A stretch of DNA of 19,448 nt from contig JAFUXX010000011.1 in the NCBI GenBank assembly GCA_017476965.1, positions 1-19,448 on the forward strand. The letters run 5' to 3'. Numbering within the stretch: position 1 is the stretch's first letter; every line of letters starts with the position of its first letter. Shown here piece by piece: positions 14,956 to 19,448 of this stretch. The stretch comes from Kiritimatiellia bacterium. GTDB taxonomy: Bacteria > Verrucomicrobiota > Kiritimatiellia > RFP12 > UBA3636. The position numbers were made by a program, and so were the translations under genes. A model generated the notes under the pieces. It was not told where the DNA came from and did no database searches. It saw nothing but the letters and a program-made list of their open reading frames with translations.

Positions 14956-15609
14956 ATGAAATCCGCCTCTTTCCGCCTTCCCCTCCTCGCCTTCGCCGCC
15001 GCGGCTCTCTGCGCCGCCGCGTCCGCGACCACCGTCGCCACGGTGGACATGGACCTGGCGATCCTCGCCCATCCTTCCACCGCCGCCAACCGCGCCGAAA
15101 TGCGCGACATGTACGAAAAGGCCCGCGCCGAGCGCGACGAAATGCTCAAGCGCGGCGAGGACCTCTCGAAGAAGATCCGCGAAGCCGCGGCCCGCGCCCG
15201 CGACGAGGCGCTCAGCGAAAAGGCCCGCAAGGCGGCCGAAGCCGAGGCGCGCGACCGCATGGGCGACATCCAGGCGCTCGAACGCGAGGTCCGCGACCTC
15301 GTGGCCCGCCGCCGCGCCGCGCTCCGCAAGCGCGAGCTCGAACTCTTCAACACCGTGATGGCGGACGTCAAGGTGCGCATCGCCGCGATCGCCAAGGACC
15401 GCGGCGCGGACGTCGTGCTCGACTCTTCCGCCGAACGCGCTTCCGCCCCCGTGCCGCTCGTGCCGTGGACGTCCGAGGCGATCGACATCACGGACGCCGT
15501 GATCGAAGCCACCGGCGGCGACCGCGCCGCCGCGGAGGCCGCCCGCGAACGCGCCGAGGAGTTCATCTTCGGCGGCGGCGACGACGACGGCGCCCCCGCG
15601 CTCGACTGA
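14956..15609 (+). CDS. Skp/OmpH-family periplasmic chaperone
   Basis: Skp-type proteins hold unfolded outer-membrane proteins in the periplasm and pass them to the BAM complex. This 217-aa protein has a Sec signal peptide (K2, R7, then LPLLAFAAAALCAAASA, cleavage near A24). The mature start V-A-T-V-D-M-D is the OmpH-family beta strand. Residues about 45-150 form a long charged helical hairpin rich in Ala, Glu, Arg and Lys, and residues about 140-160 (VKVRIAAIAKDRGADVVLD) return to the body strand typical of the family. The acidic tail (GGGDDDGAPALD) is extra. It directly precedes lpxD, the same order as in Escherichia coli (bamA-skp-lpxD), which supports the call. It starts 7 nt after dnaN with no Shine-Dalgarno. 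It is longer than E. coli Skp, so I give no gene symbol. Confidence 0.88.
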   Translation: MKSASFRLPLLAFAAAALCAAASATTVATVDMDLAILAHPSTAANRAEMRDMYEKARAERDEMLKRGEDLSKKIREAAARARDEALSEKARKAAEAEARDRMGDIQALEREVRDLVARRRAALRKRELELFNTVMADVKVRIAAIAKDRGADVVLDSSAERASAPVPLVPWTSEAIDITDAVIEATGGDRAAAEAARERAEEFIFGGGDDDGAPALD

Positions 15610-15650
15610 CACGCCTCCTCCCCCGCACCCAGCGCCACGCGCCCGCTCCC

Positions 15651-16694
15651 GTGAAACTTTCCGAACTTGCCGCTCTGGCCGGCGCCCGCGTCGAAGGCGG
15701 TCCTTCCGGCGATCCGGAAATCACCGGCGTTTCCTCGCTGCACGACGCCCTGCCGGGCGACGTCTCCTTCCTCGCGAACCCGAAGTACGCCCGCCAGCTT
15801 TCGTCCACCAAGGCCACCGCGGTCTTCGTGCGCGAAGGCTCCGGCGCGCAGCCGCCAGCCGCGGGCGGCGCGCTGCTCTTCGTCGAGTCGCCGGACGCCG
15901 CGTTCGCCCGCGCCGTTCCGCTCTTCACCGCGCCGCCGCCCGTGCGCGAGCCCGGCATCCACCCGAGCGCGGTCGTGGACCCCGCGGCCAAGATCGGAAG
16001 CGGCGTGCACGTCGGCCCGCTTTCGTACGTCGGCCCCGGCGCGGAAATCGGCGACGGCTGCGTGATCGAAGCGCACGTCGTGGTGGCGGATTTCGCCGTT
16101 CTCGGCAAAAACTGCCACCTCTATCCGATGGTTTCAATCCGCGAGCGCTGCCGCCTCGGCGAGCGCGTGACGATCCACAACGGCACCGTGATCGGCGCGG
16201 ACGGCTTCGGCTACGAAACGAAGGTGGGGGCGGACGGCTCCATCGCCGTCGAAAAGATCCCCCAGCTCGGAAACGTCGTGATCGGCGACGACGTTGAAAT
16301 CGGCGCCAACACGACGATCGACCGCGCGCGTTTCGGCTCGACGGTCATCGGCCCGCACACCAAGATCGACAACCTCGTGCAGATCGGCCACAACGTGCGG
16401 ACCGGCCCCTACTGCGGCATCGTTTCGCAGGTCGGCATCGCGGGCTCGACGCACCTCGGCGCAGGCGTCATGATCTGGGGCCAGGCCGGTCTCGCCGGCC
16501 ACCTCGAAATCGGCGACCGCGTCGAAATCCTCGCCCACGCCGGCGTGGCCGGCGACCTGAAGGAGCCGGGCCAGTACCTCGGCTCGCCGGCCGTCCCGAA
16601 GCGCGAGGCGATCCGCGTGTTCCACCTCCCGCGCGCGGTCGAAAACCTCAAGGCCGACGTCGCCGCCTTGAAGGAAAAACTCCGCGGCAGCTGA
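15651..16694 (+). CDS. lpxD: UDP-3-O-acylglucosamine N-acyltransferase (lipid A synthesis)
   Basis: LpxD transfers a hydroxyacyl chain from acyl-ACP to the 2-amino group of UDP-3-O-acylglucosamine, the third step of lipid A synthesis, in the cytoplasm. GTG at 15651 opens MKLSELAALAGARVEG, the expected N terminus, and gives 347 aa, the usual length. Residues about 1-100 are the uridine-binding domain (ITGVSSLHDALPGDVSFL). About 105-300 are left-handed beta-helix hexapeptide repeats (IGSGVHVGPLSYVGPGAEIG and so on). IGHN with H247 matches the catalytic histidine (E. coli H239), and AGHLEIGD with H284 matches the second conserved histidine (E. coli H276). The C-terminal helix (about 325-345) would form the trimer helices. 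The fabZ-lpxA that often follow are missing. The 41-nt spacer from skp is C-rich with no Shine-Dalgarno. Confidence 0.95.
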   Translation: MKLSELAALAGARVEGGPSGDPEITGVSSLHDALPGDVSFLANPKYARQLSSTKATAVFVREGSGAQPPAAGGALLFVESPDAAFARAVPLFTAPPPVREPGIHPSAVVDPAAKIGSGVHVGPLSYVGPGAEIGDGCVIEAHVVVADFAVLGKNCHLYPMVSIRERCRLGERVTIHNGTVIGADGFGYETKVGADGSIAVEKIPQLGNVVIGDDVEIGANTTIDRARFGSTVIGPHTKIDNLVQIGHNVRTGPYCGIVSQVGIAGSTHLGAGVMIWGQAGLAGHLEIGDRVEILAHAGVAGDLKEPGQYLGSPAVPKREAIRVFHLPRAVENLKADVAALKEKLRGS

Positions 16695-16741
16695 GCCTTT
16701 CCGCCCGCCCCGCCGCTTCAACCCCGTTTCTCCATCCGCCC

Positions 16742-17761
16742 ATGGCCGTAGGAATCGAAATCCGCAACATCGTCAAGCGATTCGGGGCCGCCACGGCCCT
16801 GGACGGCGTGAGTCTCGACATCAAGCCCGGCGAGCTTTTCTTCCTGCTCGGGCCGTCGGGGTGCGGCAAGACCACTCTCCTGCGCCACATCGCCGGTTTC
16901 TACGAGCCGGACGAAGGGTCGATCCTCATCGGCGGGGAGGACGTCACCCGCCTGCCCCCTCACAAGCGCGACACGGGCATGGTGTTCCAGAGCTACGCTC
17001 TCTGGCCGCACATGACGCTCGCCGAAAACGTCGCTTTCGGCCTCGAAATGCGCAAGGTCCCGAAGGCCGAGGCCGCGGAGCGCGTCGCCAAGGCCCTCGC
17101 CGCGGTGCAGATGGAGGACAAGGCTTCGCGCCGACCCAACCAGCTCTCCGGCGGCCAGCAGCAGCGCGTCGCGCTCGCACGCGCCCTCGTCGTGCATCCG
17201 CGCTGCCTCCTGCTCGACGAACCGCTCTCCAATCTCGACGCCAAGCTGCGCCTCGAAATGCGCCTCGAAATCCGCCGCATCTGCAAGGAGGCGGGGCTCA
17301 CGGCCGTTTACGTGACGCACGACCAGAAGGAAGCGCTCTCCATCGCCGACAGGCTCGCCGTCATGCGCTCCGGGCGCCTGGAGCAGGTGGGCACGCCGCT
17401 CGACGTCTACCGCCACCCGTGCAACCGCTTCGTCGCTTCGTTCATCGGCGAAACGAATTTCCTGCCGCCGGATTTCTTCGGCGACGCGTCCGCTTTCCCC
17501 GGCGCGGCGACGCTCTCCGTGCGCCCGGAAACGGTCCACCTCGGCGAACCTCCGGCCGGAGTCCCGGCGCTGCGCTTCTCCGGCACGGTCCACGGCACCG
17601 TGTACCTCGGCGAAACGGCGGAGCACCTGCTCGACCACGGCCGCCCCGGGCTCCCGCCCGTCAAGGTCTTCGAGCTCAACCCGGCGATGATTTCGCGGGA
17701 CGCCGCCCGCACGTCCGCCGCGTGGGTCTCCCCGGCGGACGTCGTCCCGCTCGCGGACTGA
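16742..17761 (+). CDS. ABC transporter ATP-binding protein (PotA/FbpC/UgpC-like) with C-terminal TOBE-type region
   Basis: This is the ATPase of an importer of the polyamine, iron or sugar-phosphate type (CUT1/MOI superfamily). All nucleotide-binding motifs are intact: Walker A GPSGCGKTT (37-45), Q-loop Q83 in VFQSYALWPHMT, signature LSGGQQQR (135-142), Walker B with D159-E160 in LLLDEPLSNLD, and H-loop H193 in VTHDQKEA. Residues after about 240 (NFLPPDFFG, then LSVRPETVHLG) look like the TOBE domain that binds regulatory ligands or the substrate. At 339 aa it is close to normal. The usual permease and binding-protein genes are not adjacent: lpxD is upstream and convergent uvrC downstream, so the substrate cannot be told. 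It starts 47 nt after lpxD with a pyrimidine-rich leader and no Shine-Dalgarno. Confidence 0.92.
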   Translation: MAVGIEIRNIVKRFGAATALDGVSLDIKPGELFFLLGPSGCGKTTLLRHIAGFYEPDEGSILIGGEDVTRLPPHKRDTGMVFQSYALWPHMTLAENVAFGLEMRKVPKAEAAERVAKALAAVQMEDKASRRPNQLSGGQQQRVALARALVVHPRCLLLDEPLSNLDAKLRLEMRLEIRRICKEAGLTAVYVTHDQKEALSIADRLAVMRSGRLEQVGTPLDVYRHPCNRFVASFIGETNFLPPDFFGDASAFPGAATLSVRPETVHLGEPPAGVPALRFSGTVHGTVYLGETAEHLLDHGRPGLPPVKVFELNPAMISRDAARTSAAWVSPADVVPLAD

Positions 17762-17786
17762 CCGGGCGCGCGGACTGACCGCGCCC
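17753..17786. repeat. 17-bp tandem duplication spanning the ABC-gene stop codon
   Basis: Units 17753-17769 and 17770-17786 agree at 15 of 17 bases and share GCGGACTGACCG exactly. The first copy includes the last Ala-Asp codons and the TGA stop of the ABC gene. The second copy repeats them in the gap. Confidence 0.7.
17764..17786. terminator. Bidirectional hairpin between convergent ABC-ATPase and uvrC genes
   Basis: GGGCGCG (17764-17770) and CGCGCCC (17780-17786) pair perfectly over 7 bp around a 9-nt loop. It lies in the 35-bp space between two converging genes, where a shared terminator is expected. There is no T-run on either strand, so any termination would rest on the stem or on Rho. 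Confidence 0.5.
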
Positions 17787-17796
17787 GCGCGAGCTC

Positions 17797-19311
17797 CTAG
17801 ACGCGGTTTGCCGGCGGCAGGTTGCCGACGTTGCGCCGCGCGGTTTCCACGATGCGGGCCGCGAGTTCCGGACCGATGCCGGGAACCGTTTCCGCGATTT
17901 TTTCGGGCGTGGCTTCCGCGAGGCGGCGCACCGATCCGAACGCGCGCAGCAGCGCGGTCTTGCGGCTGGCGCCCACGCCCTCCACTTCGTCGAGCGCGGA
18001 TTCCCTGATGCGCTTGAGGCGCAGCGAACGGTTGTACGAAATCGCGAACCGGTGCGCTTCGTCGCGCAGGCGGATCAGGACGCGCAGCGCTTCGCTGTCG
18101 CGCGGCAGGGCGATTTCGTCCGTGCCGTCCGGCCAGTCCACGACGAGCGTTTCGTAGCGCTCCGCGAGACCCACGGTCGGCAGGTCCGGGAGGCCGAGCT
18201 CCGCGAGTTTCGCGCGGGCGGCCCGGAGCTGCGTGATGCCGCCGTCGAGCATGACGAGGTCCGGCATGGCGCCTCCCTCTTCCTTGAGGCGGCCGTAGCG
18301 GCGGCCGACTACTTCCGCGATGCCCGCGGGGTCGTCTATCCCCTCGACGGTTTTTATCCTGAAGCGGCGGTAGCGCTGGGGGGTCGTGACGCCGTCCACG
18401 CACGCGACCATCGACGCCACGGTGAGCAGCCCCTGGATGTGCGAAATGTCGAACCCCTCGATGACGCGCGGCGGGCCGGGCAGGCGCAGGATGCGGCCCA
18501 GCTCGGCGTTGCCCGCGCGGGCGCGCTCCGCGCCGATCGACGGCATGGCTATTTCGCGTGCGCGCAGCTTGACCATCTCGCGCAGGGCGTCCATCGTGTC
18601 GCGGATCGTCGCCGCCCGCTCGAAATCCTCCGCGGCGGCGGCTTCCTTCATTTCGCGGGCGAGGTCCTGCGCCACGGCCGCGTCGCCGCGCCTCAGGAAC
18701 GCGCACGCCTCGGCGAAGCGGCGGCGGTACTCTTCGGGCGCCACGGCGCCGATGCACGGCGCGGAGCAACGCGCGATCCTGTCGTCGTGGCAGTGGCGGT
18801 GCGTTTCGGCGTCCGGCTCCGCGGCGTCGCACTTGCGCAGGCCCCAGCGGCGCTCCAGGAAGTCCTTCACGACGTGGACGACGGTGGACGACGGAAACGG
18901 CCCGAAGTACTCGTCGCCGTCGTCGCGGACGATCCTGCACTCCGACAGGCGCGGCAGCGGCAGGTGCGTCTCCGCCCGCAGCGCGAGGTAGCGCTTGTCG
19001 TCGCGCAGCGCGGTGTTGAAGCGCGGCCGCCAGTCCTTGATGAGCTTGCCTTCGGTGAGGAGAGCCTCCGCCTCGTTGCGGACCACTATCCACTCCAGGT
19101 CGGCGAAACACTTGACCATGCCGCGGCGCTTGGGGCTCTCGCGGCGCATGCGGGCGGGGTCGAAGTAGCTGCGGACGCGCTTGCGCAGGTCGATCGCCTT
19201 GCCGACGTAGACGATCTCCCCGTTCATGTCGCGGAACACGTAGCATCCGGGCTTCTGCGGCAGGTCCCGCAGTTTTTCGCGGATCCGGTCCGGCGCCGCG
19301 GAGGGGTCCAC
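17797..19311 (-). CDS. uvrC: Excinuclease ABC subunit C (short form)
   Basis: UvrC makes both cuts around a lesion marked by UvrA-UvrB in nucleotide excision repair. GTG at 19311 is supported by a strong Shine-Dalgarno. Visible domains: GIY-YIG nuclease (about 16-95; PGCYVF, IVYVGKA, E82 in NEAEALLTEGKLI), four cysteines matching the known iron-sulfur ligands (C161, C174, C182, C186), a UVR/UvrB-binding helix pair (about 215-247), an RNase H-like nuclease (about 284-425; D288 in FDISH, D327, D356 in LDGG, H420 in RDEAHRFA), and helix-hairpin-helix motifs (about 440-495). All catalytic landmarks are present. At 504 aa it is about 100 residues shorter than E. coli UvrC (610 aa); the missing part lies between the UVR motif and the RNase H-like core. 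It follows an unidentified gene with a 1-nt gap, so the two are probably translated in a coupled way. Confidence 0.96.
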   Translation of the reverse strand: MDPSAAPDRIREKLRDLPQKPGCYVFRDMNGEIVYVGKAIDLRKRVRSYFDPARMRRESPKRRGMVKCFADLEWIVVRNEAEALLTEGKLIKDWRPRFNTALRDDKRYLALRAETHLPLPRLSECRIVRDDGDEYFGPFPSSTVVHVVKDFLERRWGLRKCDAAEPDAETHRHCHDDRIARCSAPCIGAVAPEEYRRRFAEACAFLRRGDAAVAQDLAREMKEAAAAEDFERAATIRDTMDALREMVKLRAREIAMPSIGAERARAGNAELGRILRLPGPPRVIEGFDISHIQGLLTVASMVACVDGVTTPQRYRRFRIKTVEGIDDPAGIAEVVGRRYGRLKEEGGAMPDLVMLDGGITQLRAARAKLAELGLPDLPTVGLAERYETLVVDWPDGTDEIALPRDSEALRVLIRLRDEAHRFAISYNRSLRLKRIRESALDEVEGVGASRKTALLRAFGSVRRLAEATPEKIAETVPGIGPELAARIVETARRNVGNLPPANRV

Positions 19312-19312
19312 C

Positions 19313-19448
19313 CTATGCCTCCCCCCGCAGGGCGTCGGCGACGGCCGGCGCGAGCGCGTCGGCGCCGAGTCCCGGTTCGCGCAGTATCTCCGGCCCGGTT
19401 TCGCGCAGGCGCAGAAGGGCCTGCGCCGCGCCGCGCGCGGGGAGCGCC
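19313..19448 (-). CDS. C-terminal end of an unidentified gene upstream of uvrC (partial)
   Basis: On the minus strand a frame runs in from the window edge and stops at TAG (19315-19313), 1 nt before the uvrC start. The last 44 residues are visible, including AAQALLRLRETGPEILREPG and the end ALRGEA. They look helical and soluble. GC-rich third positions and tight coupling to uvrC support a real gene. I cannot name the family from this much. Confidence 0.55.
   Translation of the reverse strand, partial: ALPARGAAQALLRLRETGPEILREPGLGADALAPAVADALRGEA
19318..19326 (-). promoter_or_regulatory. Shine-Dalgarno sequence of uvrC
   Basis: Read on the minus strand, GGGGGGAGG lies 6 nt before the GTG at 19311. 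It overlaps the last codons of the upstream gene, consistent with translational coupling, and it decides the choice of the GTG start. Confidence 0.7.

Noticed and set aside
15465..15650. N-terminal extension of lpxD from 15465
   Set aside because: The extension overlaps skp and is Arg-rich; the GTG at 15651 gives the standard LpxD N terminus.
16718..19246. 842-aa minus-strand ORF across the ABC gene and uvrC
   Set aside because: Shadow frame; both real genes have intact family motifs in other frames.

Overview
**Organism.** The window is GC-rich, densely coding bacterial DNA. LpxD and a Skp/OmpH-type chaperone imply a Gram-negative envelope with lipid A. A giant secreted protein (PKD, LamG and many DxDxDG calcium-loop repeats, with a C-terminal stretch ending in a G-F-F-R-V-R motif) and a secreted GH5-like protein both resemble proteins common in the PVC superphylum. 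Kiritimatiellota or a close relative in Verrucomicrobiota/Lentisphaerota is the best guess. This placement is inferred from protein style; no marker search was possible.

**Layout.** (1) 3-791 is the 3' part of a coiled-coil, proline-rich protein of unknown function. (2) 902-12211 is one uninterrupted ORF for a 3769-residue exported protein, 58% of the window. (3) 12223-13581, 11 nt downstream, encodes a secreted protein with the landmarks of a clan GH-A (GH5-like) glycosidase but without the usual Asn-Glu acid/base motif. Two perfect GC-rich inverted repeats lie inside its signal-peptide codons. (4) 13582-13847 is a 266-bp gap holding a possible terminator, a likely broken small lipoprotein ORF, and a good sigma-70-type promoter with a palindrome over its -10. 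(5) 13848-17761 is a same-strand run: dnaN (sliding clamp), skp/ompH-like, lpxD, and a PotA/FbpC-type ABC ATPase. (6) A hairpin made by a 17-bp tandem duplication separates the ABC gene from convergent uvrC (17797-19311, minus strand), which is short at 504 aa. An unidentified minus-strand gene ends 1 nt before the uvrC start.

**How the genes fit together.** Genes 2 and 3 look like a surface or extracellular glycan-interaction pair: a large adhesin or binding scaffold plus a glycosidase-fold partner that may bind rather than cut. Skp and LpxD build the outer membrane (OMP chaperoning and lipid A acylation), and dnaN appears to share their promoter. uvrC is separate DNA-repair housekeeping. 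There are no RNA genes, CRISPR arrays, insertion sequences or phage genes that I can support. The most unusual parts are the giant protein, its apparently degenerate glycosidase neighbour, and the paired hairpins at their junction.
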